From Adhaeribacter radiodurans (GTDB lineage Bacteria; Bacteroidota; Bacteroidia; Cytophagales; Hymenobacteraceae): a DNA stretch of 64,000 bases. Of the stretch, positions 9,217-18,503 are shown piece after piece. Position numbers and translations under genes: made by a program. Each line of letters begins with the position of its first letter. Position 1 is the stretch's first letter. The stretch lies in the NCBI RefSeq assembly GCF_014075995.1, contig NZ_CP055153.1:1922001-1986000 (forward strand). The letters run 5' to 3'. The notes under the pieces were generated by a model. That model had not been told where the DNA came from, did no database searches, and saw only the letters and a list, made by a program, of their open reading frames with translations.

Positions 9217-9798
9217 TTAAAAAAAATCGGTGAGAATAAATAAAAGCAGCCCTACGAGGTATTCTTTCAGGTTTTCGCGCAAACGCTGCAAGGCAATACC
9301 CATGTGTTTTTCAACGGATTTGAGGGAAATATCAAGACGTTCGGCAATTTCTTTGTAGCTCAATTCTTCGAAACGGCTCATCGAAAATACCAGTTTGGTT
9401 TTAGGCGGTAAGGCATCAATAGCTAGCAATACCTGCGCTTCCGTTTCGAGTAAGGTTACCTGTTTTTCGGCAGTTTCACTACCCGGCATAATATCCGCTA
9501 ATGTATCAATATCAGTTTTAGCTTTTTGGGTTTTTAGGAAATTAAGGGCGGTATTGTAACAGGAACGATATAAATACGATTGAATAGCTTCGTCCATTTT
9601 TAAACTTTCGCGCATTTCCCAAACCTTCAGGAAAACCTCCTGCACAATATCTTCGGCAAAGTTAGCATCGCGTAATGTGCGGTAAAGGCTGCGGCACAAA
9701 CCCGCGTAATATTTCCGGAACAGCCACTCTACCTTCTCTTCCGGCGAAAGGGAAGGAAACATTGACAAAATCTTACCACCGGTATTTTCTGCGATCAT
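9217..9798 (-). CDS. ECF RNA polymerase sigma factor, FecI-like Bacteroidetes type
   Basis: A 193-residue sigma-70 family protein. Region 2 lies at about 22-95 (FRKYYAGLCRSLYRTL, FAEDIVQEVFLKVWE, YLYRSCYNTALNFLK). Region 4 lies at about 128-180 (LPPKTKLVFSMSRFEELSYKEIAERL, SVEKHMGIALQRLRE). There is no region 1 or 3, so it is an ECF factor. It should direct transcription of the downstream operon when released by the FecR protein. It has a hydrophobic C-terminal tail (LVGLLLFILTDFF), which often occurs in this subfamily. A probable housekeeping -7 box lies at 9820-9827. Confidence 0.95.
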   Translation of the reverse strand: MIAENTGGKILSMFPSLSPEEKVEWLFRKYYAGLCRSLYRTLRDANFAEDIVQEVFLKVWEMRESLKMDEAIQSYLYRSCYNTALNFLKTQKAKTDIDTLADIMPGSETAEKQVTLLETEAQVLLAIDALPPKTKLVFSMSRFEELSYKEIAERLDISLKSVEKHMGIALQRLRENLKEYLVGLLLFILTDFF

Positions 9799-9819
9799 GA
9801 AGCAAGTAGAGTACTACCG

Positions 9820-9827
9820 CAAAAGTA
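9820..9827 (-). promoter_or_regulatory. Bacteroidetes -7 box for the ECF sigma gene
   Basis: Minus-strand TACTTTTG fits the Bacteroidetes -7 consensus TAnnTTTG. It is 22 bases from the ATG, which gives a short leader of about 15 bases. No clear -33 element is present. Confidence 0.4.
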
Positions 9828-10118
9828 TGTTATTTCTGGGGTAAAGTAGGATAAAAAAGTAAATTAAAATTGCAGTAAACTTACTAAATGCATGAATTTA
9901 CGGGATGTATGGCAGCAATTTATACCAAATAGTAAAAAGCAGCTTCTATATTCAAAATCCGGCAGGTTTTCACAACCTTCCAGGTTTATTCCACAATAGT
10001 TTATCCTTCATTTTAATAGGGAACCTCTAAATACTAATGGGTATTACTAAATCTGGTCATAAAGATATTATTCTGCGAGGTGCTTCAGGACCAAACGGTT
10101 GTTAAATGTTAATAGCTA

Positions 10119-10131
10119 CCTTACCTACCTT
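10119..10131 (-). promoter_or_regulatory. Diverged third copy of the ECF promoter-like element
   Basis: Minus-strand AAGGTAGGTAAGG, close to AAGGTAGGGTAAG, and followed by AGCTATTAAC. It lies about 320 bases upstream of the sigma gene. It could give autoregulation of the sigma gene or be a chance resemblance. Confidence 0.25.
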
Positions 10132-10182
10132 TCACAGATGCTATAATAACAGCAAATACATTTACCTTATTCCAATTGAATA

Positions 10183-12528
10183 TTAATGGCGAATTAGCTT
10201 AATATAGCTGGTAGTAGTGGCATTCTCCAGACGTAAATAATAAATTCCGGCCGATGACATGTGGCGAGAAAAATCAAACGTAGCAATGGCGGAGTGAGCA
10301 GCATTTTTCTCGCCGCTAGTTAATGTACTTCCTACTGCTGAGATTAGAGTATACGTAAAGTTACCCCGAAGTGGAGCAGGCAAGAAAACCTTGAAATGAC
10401 CATCAGAGGTAGGAGTAGGATAGGCAAATAAATTTATTATATTCTTATTCGACTGTTCGGCCAAATATGCCACTCTTTCGGATTCACTTAAAGGTTTATC
10501 AATTACCGTAAAGTAAATGGTTAAAGGTTCTCTGGCATTTCCTTCACCATTGGCTTCTGAGTAAGGAGTAACTTTTAAAGTGTATTTGCCTTTGGCCGGA
10601 ACCCAGGCAATAGGATTACCATCCACATCGCCAAATAAAAAATAAGGAGCTTTTGATTCGGTTTGGCTGCGGTTTTGTTCTCCGGAAAGCTCAAAAGTAA
10701 CGCTCTTAACGGTAGTTGGGTTAAGTACTGCTTCCACGTTTAAATTGGAACTGGGTAAAGCCGCTAAGTTTAAAATAATGCCTTCAGTAAGAGTAGTTAT
10801 TACTTCCTTGGTATTTGTATTAATCAGGTTTAGTTTAGCTACATCCTGGTTGGGTTGTAAAACAAAATTGGCTACCACTTGCTTCCTATTGGTCATAGTA
10901 AGGGAAAGCAAAGTATTTTTACCTAGAGCATCTCCACTCCAGCCTACAAATTTATAACCCGGTGCCGGTACGGCGTTTAAAGTAACTTTGGTTCCATGGG
11001 CATAACTATCCTGCATAGGCTCTCTGGTAACCGAACCGGAACCGGTAACGGCAATCTGTAAATTATAATAAGGAACTGGCGTAACTTTTACCACTACCGG
11101 CACCTGATCCGTTAAAACGGGCGTACCGTTATCCGACGCTTTTACAAAAAAAGTATAGGTTCCTTCCTTAGAGGGGGTCCAATTAAAAACACCGGTGGCT
11201 GGTTGGATGTACGCTCCCGCTGGCGCATTTATTAAAGAATAATTCTGAATCTGCTTCGGATTGGCATCATTTGCAGAAACAGTAAAGCGTAACTTGCGGC
11301 CTACAATAACGGATTTGTTATTAACTACAGATAATTTAGGGGCAACATTAATTTCTTTCTGGCGCAACAAAGCTTCGAGGTAATAATAATCGGCATAAAT
11401 CAAGGGTACGTCAATTTCGGAGTTGCCGGGTTTGTGGCCGGTGCTGTGCAATAAAATAAAACCCCGGTTCTCGCCCTTCGGTGAAGCATACAAATTTGCC
11501 AGGCTATTTACTATTTTATCGGCGGCAGCACGGTACTTTTTATTATTCTTGCTATACGTGCTCAGTTCATACAAAGCCGAGGCCATTACTGCGGCAGCGG
11601 AAGCATCGCGGGGTTCATTCGGAATTAGAGGCGCATTAAAATCCCAGTAAGGCACTAAATCGGCGGGTAAATTTGGATGGTTTAAGATAAAAGATGCTAT
11701 GTTTTCGGCGTGGGTTAAGTAGGCGCGGTTCTTGGTTTCGCGATAGCACATGGTATAGCCGTACAGTCCCCAGGCTTGCCCCCGAGCCCAGGCCGAAGAG
11801 TCGTTGGCGCCTTGATGGGTGTTTTTCTGGCGAACTTTTCCGGTCACAGGGTCGTAATCGACAACGTGCCAGGAACTGTAATCCGCTCGAAAATGATTCT
11901 TCAGGGTAGTATCTGCGTGGCTCTTAGCAATATTATAATAAGTAGAATCTCCGGTTAAGCGGGTAGCGGCAAATAGCAATTCCAGGTTCATCATGTTATC
12001 AATAATAACCGGAAAAGGCCACTTCCGCGTAGCTTTCCAGGATTGAATGCAACCCACCTTGGGACTAAAGCGGGTAGCTAATGATTTTGCCGCTTGAATA
12101 ATAACCGAACGATAAGCGGTATCTTGAGTTAAACGATAGCCCGCGCCATAACTGCAATAAACTTTAAAACCTACATCGTGGGTTTCGGTATTAAATTGCT
12201 CTGACGCAAGCTGAGAAGTAAAAGCTTTTGCCTGATTCAGCCAGTAAGAATCCTGAGTATATTCATACAAAAACCATAAATTACCTGGAAAGAAACCACT
12301 CGTCCAATCCCGGGAAGAAATAAGTTTAAGTTCTTTTTCTGAATTTAATGTTCGGGGAGATACTAATTCCGGATGCTGAGGAGTTTGAGCTTTGGTAATT
12401 TCCTGCAGCATTACTTTGGTCTGAGTTGTTGCATGACGAAAGGCACTATCTGCATCTACCTGAGCCCAAACAGGTAAGCAGCACAGGGAAAGTAAAAGAA
12501 CCTGCAAAAGAATAATTTTATACTTCAT
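10183..12528 (-). CDS. Secreted GH88 unsaturated glucuronyl hydrolase with T9SS tail
   Basis: I take the start at 12528, where a normal signal peptide begins (MKYKIILLQVLLLSLCCLPVWAQ). An upstream in-frame ATG at 12603 would put 25 unlikely residues before it. The product has 781 residues. The GH88 (alpha/alpha)6 domain spans about 25-395. The family's two acidic positions appear as Asp177 (IIDNMMNLEL) and Asp243 (QGANDSSAWARGQAWGL). An Ig-like putative domain follows (about 400-485), then an InlB-type beta-repeat (about 490-558, GSGSVTREP...YKFVGWSGD) and a module with SVTFELSG and YTLKVTPYS. The type IX secretion sorting domain is at the C-terminus (about 705-781). The family removes unsaturated uronic acids from lyase-cleaved polysaccharides. 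No other polysaccharide-utilisation genes adjoin it. Confidence 0.9.
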   Translation of the reverse strand: MKYKIILLQVLLLSLCCLPVWAQVDADSAFRHATTQTKVMLQEITKAQTPQHPELVSPRTLNSEKELKLISSRDWTSGFFPGNLWFLYEYTQDSYWLNQAKAFTSQLASEQFNTETHDVGFKVYCSYGAGYRLTQDTAYRSVIIQAAKSLATRFSPKVGCIQSWKATRKWPFPVIIDNMMNLELLFAATRLTGDSTYYNIAKSHADTTLKNHFRADYSSWHVVDYDPVTGKVRQKNTHQGANDSSAWARGQAWGLYGYTMCYRETKNRAYLTHAENIASFILNHPNLPADLVPYWDFNAPLIPNEPRDASAAAVMASALYELSTYSKNNKKYRAAADKIVNSLANLYASPKGENRGFILLHSTGHKPGNSEIDVPLIYADYYYLEALLRQKEINVAPKLSVVNNKSVIVGRKLRFTVSANDANPKQIQNYSLINAPAGAYIQPATGVFNWTPSKEGTYTFFVKASDNGTPVLTDQVPVVVKVTPVPYYNLQIAVTGSGSVTREPMQDSYAHGTKVTLNAVPAPGYKFVGWSGDALGKNTLLSLTMTNRKQVVANFVLQPNQDVAKLNLINTNTKEVITTLTEGIILNLAALPSSNLNVEAVLNPTTVKSVTFELSGEQNRSQTESKAPYFLFGDVDGNPIAWVPAKGKYTLKVTPYSEANGEGNAREPLTIYFTVIDKPLSESERVAYLAEQSNKNIINLFAYPTPTSDGHFKVFLPAPLRGNFTYTLISAVGSTLTSGEKNAAHSAIATFDFSRHMSSAGIYYLRLENATTTSYIKLIRH

Positions 12529-13192
12529 AAAGTAGTTACCTTTTAAATTTTTCGTGCAACAGAAAAAGGGAAATGAGTAGGCCAAACCATGCCTGCATTT
12601 CATAAAATTCTGCCAGAGAAAAGTAAATTTAGTATTTATATTAATTATTAGAATGATTATACTAAAATATAGGGAGAAATCAAAGGATTCAGCTGCGAAT
12701 GATTTTGATGTTACCTGGATCCGGATTCCTTATTTTGTTTGAAGAGGCCTAAAAACTTGTATTAAGCTATTCTAATTTTAGCTCCTAATTATAAATCCCA
12801 TCTTCAAAAGATTATAACTATTTACTGAAAGTATATTAGCAGTTTTCTCGTGAAGGCTAACCGGCAGTTTTGATTAAAATAGAATTTGTTCGTGAATGGT
12901 TCAGAAATAGTAAATAATCCAGGCGGCTCGCATTAAAAATAAGGATGTTTTTATTCACCTTATTTATAAAGTATAAAATACTGGTTCCAGGAGTGTATTC
13001 AAAATTAATAATATACATCTGCGGTAAATAAAAGCAAAAAGACTTCTTCTTTATTGCTTAAAATACGAAACTCTACTTTGCTAAAACGTAACTCACACAT
13101 TGAGTACAATAAACAGTAATGAGTGTGACTGGGTTGATTTACTAAATGAAAATTTAGTAAATTCTTACCGAACTGATATTGGTTATTACATA
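12529..13192. other. 664-base AT-rich intergenic region
   Basis: Leader of the GH88 gene and 3' flank of the cyclophilin gene. No gene was found. It contains a perfect 10-bp A/T hairpin with a GAAA loop at 13138-13161. Confidence 0.55.
13138..13161. repeat. Perfect hairpin made of TTTACTAAA and TTTAGTAAA
   Basis: Arms TTTACTAAAT (13138-13147) and ATTTAGTAAA (13152-13161) pair perfectly around GAAA. It lies 32 bases downstream of the cyclophilin stop codon. No U-run follows on either strand, so an intrinsic terminator is doubtful. It is made of two inverted copies of a 9-mer that recurs throughout the window. Confidence 0.5.
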
Positions 13193-13918
13193 TTACTCTT
13201 CTACTTCCACGGTCATAAAAATGTCTTGCACGGGGAAATCGTTGGGATCTACAGGTACTTTGGCAATCTTATCCATTACTTCTAATCCTTCTACTACCTC
13301 GCCAAAAACCGTGTATTTTGTATCTAGGGAAGGAACGCCGCCGATAGTAGTATAGGTTTTTATTTGCTCCGGGGAAAAGGTGATTTTTTTATCTAAAGCT
13401 ATATCGTTGAGGCTTTCCTGGTTATGAACTACTCCCTGCACTAAGTAAAAATTATGCGACGAAGAAAGCCGCTTCGGGTTAAATTCATCGTCGTAACGCG
13501 CCATAGCCAAAGCACCACGTTTATGAAAATGATTCGGTTTTACTTCGCTCGGGACTCCGTATTTATCTTTTTTAATTTTGCGTTCGCGGGTATCGCCTCC
13601 CTGAATCATAAAATCGCGGAGTACCCTATAGAAAATAGTATTATCGTAAAAACCCATTTTGGCTAATCGCACAAAATTAGCCCGATGCAGAGGCGTATCC
13701 TCGTACAAGCGTACCTTAATTTTGCCCATGCTGGTACTAATGGTTACTAAAGTTTCCGGATTCTCTTTCCCGAATTTAGTAAGTACTTCGGTTACGTTGG
13801 CATCCGTTAGTGTTTCGTAGGTACCTAAATCAGCACGATTGGATTTGCCGGAACAAGCGATTAAAAATAAGCCACTTAATATGCTTAGCGCGCAAATACG
13901 AAACCGGAGTACTTTCAT
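13193..13918 (-). CDS. Cyclophilin-type peptidyl-prolyl isomerase lipoprotein
   Basis: A 241-residue lipoprotein. The signal peptide ends in lipobox LIAC (Cys22), so it should be anchored in a membrane on the periplasmic side. The cyclophilin domain spans about 55-240. Typical segments are TSMGKIKVRLYEDTPLHRANF, FYDNTIFYRVLRDFMIQGGD, GALAMARYDDEFNP, HNFYLVQG and YTVFGEVVEGLEVMDKI. It should catalyse cis-trans isomerisation of prolyl bonds in exported proteins. It is a monocistronic gene with a leader of about 100 bases before the next gene. Confidence 0.95.
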   Translation of the reverse strand: MKVLRFRICALSILSGLFLIACSGKSNRADLGTYETLTDANVTEVLTKFGKENPETLVTISTSMGKIKVRLYEDTPLHRANFVRLAKMGFYDNTIFYRVLRDFMIQGGDTRERKIKKDKYGVPSEVKPNHFHKRGALAMARYDDEFNPKRLSSSHNFYLVQGVVHNQESLNDIALDKKITFSPEQIKTYTTIGGVPSLDTKYTVFGEVVEGLEVMDKIAKVPVDPNDFPVQDIFMTVEVEE

Positions 13919-14017
13919 AAAAATAGAAAAAGTAAATACGTTAAGGGGAAGTAAAGATAAGCGTTAAGCTTTGGCTATTAAAATAATTCTTTTTAGCTAC
14001 CAGAGTCAAAATTCTTT

Positions 14018-15961
14018 TTACTTCTCCGGCGGTGTGTCGTCCAGCAAAAGAATTTTTAATTTCTGATACAAAAAAGAAACAATCAATAATAAAACCCCCA
14101 AAGAAATAAATGCCGCAATACGGCCACCCGCCGATATGTTCTGAATATCGAACAAAAACAATTTTAGTAAAGTGATAAAAAATAAACTTAATGAAACGAG
14201 CCGTAAAGTTTTTAATTTATAGCGCATGCCCAACAGCATAAATCCAAAAGAAGCCAAACCCCACAAAATAGGGAAGTATATTTTATGTTGCTGTTGCAGC
14301 AAATTTTTTAAGTTTTGACCGGACTTATATTGAATTAAAGCTAAAACATGATCGGCTTCAATACTAACCAAATACACCAAGGCACTACAGCCAAACCATA
14401 AAAAGTTATTCATTCGTTTGGTACGTAAGCCAATTGCCTGGCGGTAGTAAGTAAACGCATAATAAAGCAGTGCCAGTAACAAAAACAAGGCAAGGTAATG
14501 CAGCACAAAAGGTAGAATACTGCCACTTGGTTGTAGTAAATAAGCATTCCGGGCATCTTCTACGATGGGCTGTACCAGCAGAATATACGATCCGAAGCTT
14601 AAACCTAATAGTATCTCTCGCAAAGGCCAGCGGGTTGCCGTACCAGCGGGTAAAAACCGAAAAATAAGAATGGCAAATAAATAATGGTAACTGGCTATGA
14701 TCAGGTATTTAATAGCGCGCATTTCAATAGTGGTACTACTCAACTTATAAGTAAGTTCGAACAGAATAGCCAGGTACAAAAGCATGCCTCCCAAGCCACC
14801 AAGCAGGAGCCTAAGTTTAGGATCATCATTAAGCTGTTGTTTTAATTGCCAAAAGACTAACCCATTAACAAAGGCCATTACGCCCGAAAAAAGACCTAAA
14901 TACGTACCAACAGCTAATTGATTAAGTAAGTACAATCCGCACAAATAGAAAAAAATGGTGTTACTCAGTAATATACTTATTTCCAGAAAATTAAATGGTT
15001 GCTGTTGCTTCAGGTTATACACTACCGTCATGGCGAAGAATACGAGGTAAAACAGCATCGCAAATATAAACCCGCCTAAATAAGGAGCTTGCGGCTCGCC
15101 CATTGCTTTGGCTACCAGCCAACCCGCAAATAAGATTATCGTGGCTACATAAGAAATGAATGTAATAACCGGCCATTTTTTAAAGTAGGCCAGAATCAGC
15201 ATGCCGATATTTAAAATTAAAATATAAATGAATAATACCAAGTAATTGTTACCTCCCGAACTCGCTAAAAGAGGAGAGGCAAATCCACCTAAAAGAGCAA
15301 GTACCGCTAATTCCTGACGATCGTAGGTAATGGACATAAACACCGAAAACCCGGTAACGGCTACCATTAGTATAAATGCTATGGCTTGAGAAAACAGTTG
15401 ATATTCGTGAAAGGCTAAGGCAATGGTAAAATAGAGTACGGCTAAACCACCGCCTACTAATACCGAGCTAAAAGCCGCATATTGCTTCCGTAAATGATGG
15501 GCTAAACCCAATAAGGCAGCACCGCAGCTAAAGCCAATCAGCACCCGGCCCCAGGCATTAATCCAATTTTGGTCAATAGCAAACTTAACAAAGTAACCAA
15601 TTCCTAAAACCAGCACGGCAATGCCTAATTTATTTATCAGGTTCTCGCCAATAAATTTTTCTAAATCAGGGTTACGTTCAAAAAAGCCGGGTCGCTTACT
15701 TGGTTGTTTTTTAACCTCGCTACTAAGCAAACTTCGGTTAGGTGCTGCGGCCTGAACGGGTAAGGCAAATTCATCTTGGGTAATAAATACCGCCGGATCG
15801 GATTGGGAAGTAATAACCGGAGAATGCCTAATTTTAGTGATGTCTTGCCGTAATTGCCGCAACTCCGAACTTATTTCCCGCATTTTAATTAGAAGCAGCC
15901 ACACCAACAAGCCCACTATTAATAAAACAACCAATAAGCTAAAAAAGTATATAGCCTCCAT
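14018..15961 (-). CDS. DUF2339 polytopic membrane protein
   Basis: A 647-residue protein with many membrane spans. It has one N-terminal helix (about 5-25), then a cytoplasmic stretch (about 30-105) with a short coiled-coil-like part (LIKMREISSELRQLRQDI). After that, about 15-18 transmembrane segments run to the C-terminus. The segment NPDLEKFIGENLINKLGIAVLVLGI is characteristic of DUF2339. The family is widespread in Bacteroidetes and Proteobacteria and has no established function. The protein has no catalytic motif that I recognise. Confidence 0.85.
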   Translation of the reverse strand: MEAIYFFSLLVVLLIVGLLVWLLLIKMREISSELRQLRQDITKIRHSPVITSQSDPAVFITQDEFALPVQAAAPNRSLLSSEVKKQPSKRPGFFERNPDLEKFIGENLINKLGIAVLVLGIGYFVKFAIDQNWINAWGRVLIGFSCGAALLGLAHHLRKQYAAFSSVLVGGGLAVLYFTIALAFHEYQLFSQAIAFILMVAVTGFSVFMSITYDRQELAVLALLGGFASPLLASSGGNNYLVLFIYILILNIGMLILAYFKKWPVITFISYVATIILFAGWLVAKAMGEPQAPYLGGFIFAMLFYLVFFAMTVVYNLKQQQPFNFLEISILLSNTIFFYLCGLYLLNQLAVGTYLGLFSGVMAFVNGLVFWQLKQQLNDDPKLRLLLGGLGGMLLYLAILFELTYKLSSTTIEMRAIKYLIIASYHYLFAILIFRFLPAGTATRWPLREILLGLSFGSYILLVQPIVEDARNAYLLQPSGSILPFVLHYLALFLLLALLYYAFTYYRQAIGLRTKRMNNFLWFGCSALVYLVSIEADHVLALIQYKSGQNLKNLLQQQHKIYFPILWGLASFGFMLLGMRYKLKTLRLVSLSLFFITLLKLFLFDIQNISAGGRIAAFISLGVLLLIVSFLYQKLKILLLDDTPPEK

Positions 15962-16455
15962 GCAAACGTATTCCTGATAATGTTTAATTAGTAAACAGAT
16001 AATGTTAAAGCTAAATCTTTCTGCCCGGTTAAGCTCCCGTTTATCTAATTACTAAAGTGTTTTCTAAATAGTATAATGGCAAAAAGGAAGAAATTCCAAA
16101 AGAAAAGAAAGAATATTCTCCGTATCAGATGAAATATACGATTATTTCTAAATAGACTTTGTAACGCTTTACTAAATGATTGGATACGCCGTTTTGTAAG
16201 AAAGTTACCCGATTATAAATCCGTTATTCCGGCATTTTTTACTTTATAGCGTAACAAGCGACTAGAATAACCAAAACCATATCAGATTTGCAGCTTCTTC
16301 TCGAATAGCAAAAACAAAGAGCTATAATAAATAATGTTTTATAATGGAAAGTGCCTAAATATCATAAATTTGCGAACGAATAGGTGCAGTGCTGGTTAAT
16401 TTAAATCCTTACCCGAATTCCTATTCCTGAAGCGCGTACCTTAAATATATTTCTT
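15962..16455. other. 494-base divergent intergenic region
   Basis: Between the DUF2339 gene (minus) and the DUF2062 gene (plus). A plus-strand -7 box is at 16365-16372 and a TTTACTAAA copy at 16168-16176. No coding sequence was found. Confidence 0.5.
16365..16372 (+). promoter_or_regulatory. -7 box upstream of the DUF2062 gene
   Basis: TAAATTTG matches the Bacteroidetes consensus TAnnTTTG. It lies 83 bases before the TTG start at 16456. The -33 position is only weakly T-rich. Confidence 0.35.
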
Positions 16456-16956
16456 TTGCTTACACCTCATTCCAAACCTTCTTATTTTAAAAGGAAGGTA
16501 GTGCATCCTTTTAAAAAACTGCTTACCATGGGAATTACGCCCCAAAAGTTAGCTATTACGGGTGCGTTGGGGGTAGTTATAGGATTGATGCCCTTGTTTG
16601 GCATAACTTCTTTTGTGTGCACCATTTTGGCTTTGCGATTTAAGCTGAATTTGCCCGCCTTACTTTTAATTTGTTACTTAATTAGTCCGCTGCATCTAAT
16701 CTTGTACATTCCTTTTATTGAAGTAGGTTTAAAAGTTTTTCCTTTAACCACTTTTAAACTGAGTTTAAGCCAAATAACCGACTTATTTCAGCGCGACTGG
16801 CTTGTTGCTTTAAAAACTATTTGGTTAGCTAACCTGGCGGGAGTGTTGTTGTGGTTGGTACTGGCCGGACCACTTACTTTTTTTTGTTACGTGCTTTTAT
16901 TGCCGGTTGTACGAAAATTACTTCAACGCATGCCGGCGTCAAAAGAACAACCTTAA
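16456..16956 (+). CDS. DUF2062 membrane protein
   Basis: A 166-residue protein opening with basic PHSKPSYFKRKVVHPFKKLL, then TMGITPQKLAITGALGVVIGLMPLFG, which is typical of DUF2062. About three or four membrane segments follow, with PLHLILYIPF conserved. The first usable start is TTG at 16456; the next ATG would remove the basic head, so I keep TTG. The function of the family is unknown, though relatives are often fused to or near glycosyltransferases. The stop overlaps the end of the convergent GNAT gene by four bases. Confidence 0.85.
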   Translation: MLTPHSKPSYFKRKVVHPFKKLLTMGITPQKLAITGALGVVIGLMPLFGITSFVCTILALRFKLNLPALLLICYLISPLHLILYIPFIEVGLKVFPLTTFKLSLSQITDLFQRDWLVALKTIWLANLAGVLLWLVLAGPLTFFCYVLLLPVVRKLLQRMPASKEQP

Positions 16957-17480
16957 GTTACTGCCAGCTTTTTTTGCATCACGTAATCGTTCATAAAATA
17001 AGGGCCAATCGGAATATCTTCTTCGTAGGCTATGGTATACCCGCATTTCTCGTAAAAACTCCTGGCCGGATTGTTCCGGTTTACATTTAGCAACAAGGTA
17101 GTACCGCTAACGTGTTTTACCGCTTCCTCTACCGCATTAATAAGTAAACGACCCAAGCCATACCCGTGAAACGCCGGGGAAACGTATAATTTATTTAACT
17201 TAAAACTATTATCAGGTAAAGCTGAGTAGGAGGCAAATCCGGCTGGTGCCTGATCCTGGAACAAAAGTAAAAATTGCTGACCCGCTTCCATTTGCTGCTT
17301 TAACGCCTCGGGATTATAAATCTCCTGAAACATAAAGTTTAATTGCTCTGCCGATAAAATATTTTGATACGTAGGTGCCCAGGTTTGTTCCGCCAAAGTT
17401 GCAATAACCGGAATGTCGTCTGGATTAAAAGCTGTCCGGATAATCGTATTATTTGATTTAGCAGAAGTAGCAGCAGACAT
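16953..17480 (-). CDS. GNAT-family N-acetyltransferase
   Basis: A 175-residue single-domain acetyltransferase. The N-terminal strand (about 12-45, IIRTAFNPDDIPVIATLAEQTW) is followed by the acetyl-CoA binding motif A at about 85-125 (LNKLYVSPAFHGYGLGRLLINAVEEA). Motif B follows, with LNVNRNNPARSFYEKCGYTI. It should transfer an acetyl group to an unidentified amine. It converges on and overlaps the DUF2062 gene by four bases. Confidence 0.93.
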   Translation of the reverse strand: MSAATSAKSNNTIIRTAFNPDDIPVIATLAEQTWAPTYQNILSAEQLNFMFQEIYNPEALKQQMEAGQQFLLLFQDQAPAGFASYSALPDNSFKLNKLYVSPAFHGYGLGRLLINAVEEAVKHVSGTTLLLNVNRNNPARSFYEKCGYTIAYEEDIPIGPYFMNDYVMQKKLAVT

Positions 17481-17550
17481 AAGAAAATAGAGCAGTCAAT
17501 TAATTTGAAAAAATTAAGTTCGGGCTGAATTTATTCTTTTTAGTAAATTT

Positions 17551-18375
17551 TTACCGGTAAGACTGAATTGAAATAGGACTACCGGTTTGCAGAAAATTAC
17601 CAACCGACCTTGGCAGTACATTTTGGCCGAACATTACTTTGTTGTTTTTAGTACGGTAGGTAGCCAAAGTGCGGAGGGGTTCGGTACCTTTTTCGGCAGT
17701 GTCCTGATTTACGGTGGTTAAAACGCAACGCGAACAGGGCTTAACAGCCGCAAAATTTTGGTGACCAATTGTAAATTCCCGCCACGTATCTTCTACAAAA
17801 GGTTCACCACCCGAAAATACCAAATTAGGCCGGAAGCGATTCATGGGTAAGGGTTCCGGCAAACGATTATTTAAGTCTTTTAATGACTCCTGGCCAATTA
17901 ATAAAAAAGGATAAGCATCGGCAAAACTGACGGGCTCGTTATTAAAAGCATAATTCATATCAACGGGGCGATGCGCATTAGGAGGCATAAACACCAACCG
18001 GCAATTTATTTGCAACATTTGGCTAAACCAGGCATTCGCCTCCTGGCTAACTTCTACGGCAGATACCGTATCATCCCAGATGGTAACAGTTAAAGGAGTA
18101 TTCAGGTAATTGTTGGAGTCGAATGGCACAAACAAACTTTCGGCAACTTGCTGTTTATGCGTAACCAATAATCCAGTTGGCAATAGTTGTACCTGCAGCA
18201 AAGCCATTTTGGGAAATACCCGTTGCGTTAAAAAGGTATTGGTATCATCTACCAGTAACCAACGTCGGTCGTATTGCAGGCCTTGCGGTTCTACAATGGC
18301 CTCATTTACGCGTACTCCCCCCAACGACTTAATTGGGTAAATATAAATATCAGATAAAATCAGCGAAGAAGCCAT
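17551..18375 (-). CDS. MOSC domain protein (molybdenum-cofactor type)
   Basis: A 274-residue protein with an N-terminal beta-barrel MOSC_N domain (about 5-120, IYIYPIKSLGGVRVNEAIVEPQGLQYDRRWLLVDD) and a C-terminal MOSC domain (about 130-270). RFRPNLVF, the KPCSRCVLTTVNQDT motif and FGQNVLP are all visible. The conserved Cys in CSRC is the proposed sulfur/Moco site of the family (MOCO sulfurase C-terminal, mARC and YcbX relatives). YcbX-type proteins often carry a C-terminal ferredoxin domain, which is absent here. A possible role is N-hydroxylated-base detoxification or Moco handling. Confidence 0.9.
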   Translation of the reverse strand: MASSLILSDIYIYPIKSLGGVRVNEAIVEPQGLQYDRRWLLVDDTNTFLTQRVFPKMALLQVQLLPTGLLVTHKQQVAESLFVPFDSNNYLNTPLTVTIWDDTVSAVEVSQEANAWFSQMLQINCRLVFMPPNAHRPVDMNYAFNNEPVSFADAYPFLLIGQESLKDLNNRLPEPLPMNRFRPNLVFSGGEPFVEDTWREFTIGHQNFAAVKPCSRCVLTTVNQDTAEKGTEPLRTLATYRTKNNKVMFGQNVLPRSVGNFLQTGSPISIQSYR

Positions 18376-18503
18376 TTACTAAAAATCAGAAAAAAGTCAG
18401 AAGCTTAGCGTATAAACTTTTACCTATTTAAAACTTTACAATTGATTGGCAGGTAGTTTTATAAATGGTTTAAAAATTAGGCTTTACCTGCAACCTACCC
18501 GCC

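Larger units (their letters stand above)
9799..10182. other. 384-base intergenic region upstream of the sigma gene
   Basis: No gene was seen. It holds a -7-like box close to the sigma gene (9820-9827) and a diverged third copy of the ECF element (10119-10131). It is also the 3' flank of the GH88 gene, but I saw no convincing terminator there. Confidence 0.5.

Noticed and set aside
12529-12603. Upstream ATG for the GH88 hydrolase
   Set aside because: It would add 25 residues before a perfectly normal signal peptide.
15963-15970. CAAACGTA as a -7 box for the DUF2339 gene
   Set aside because: It matches the consensus on the minus strand but lies directly against the start codon, leaving no room for a leader.
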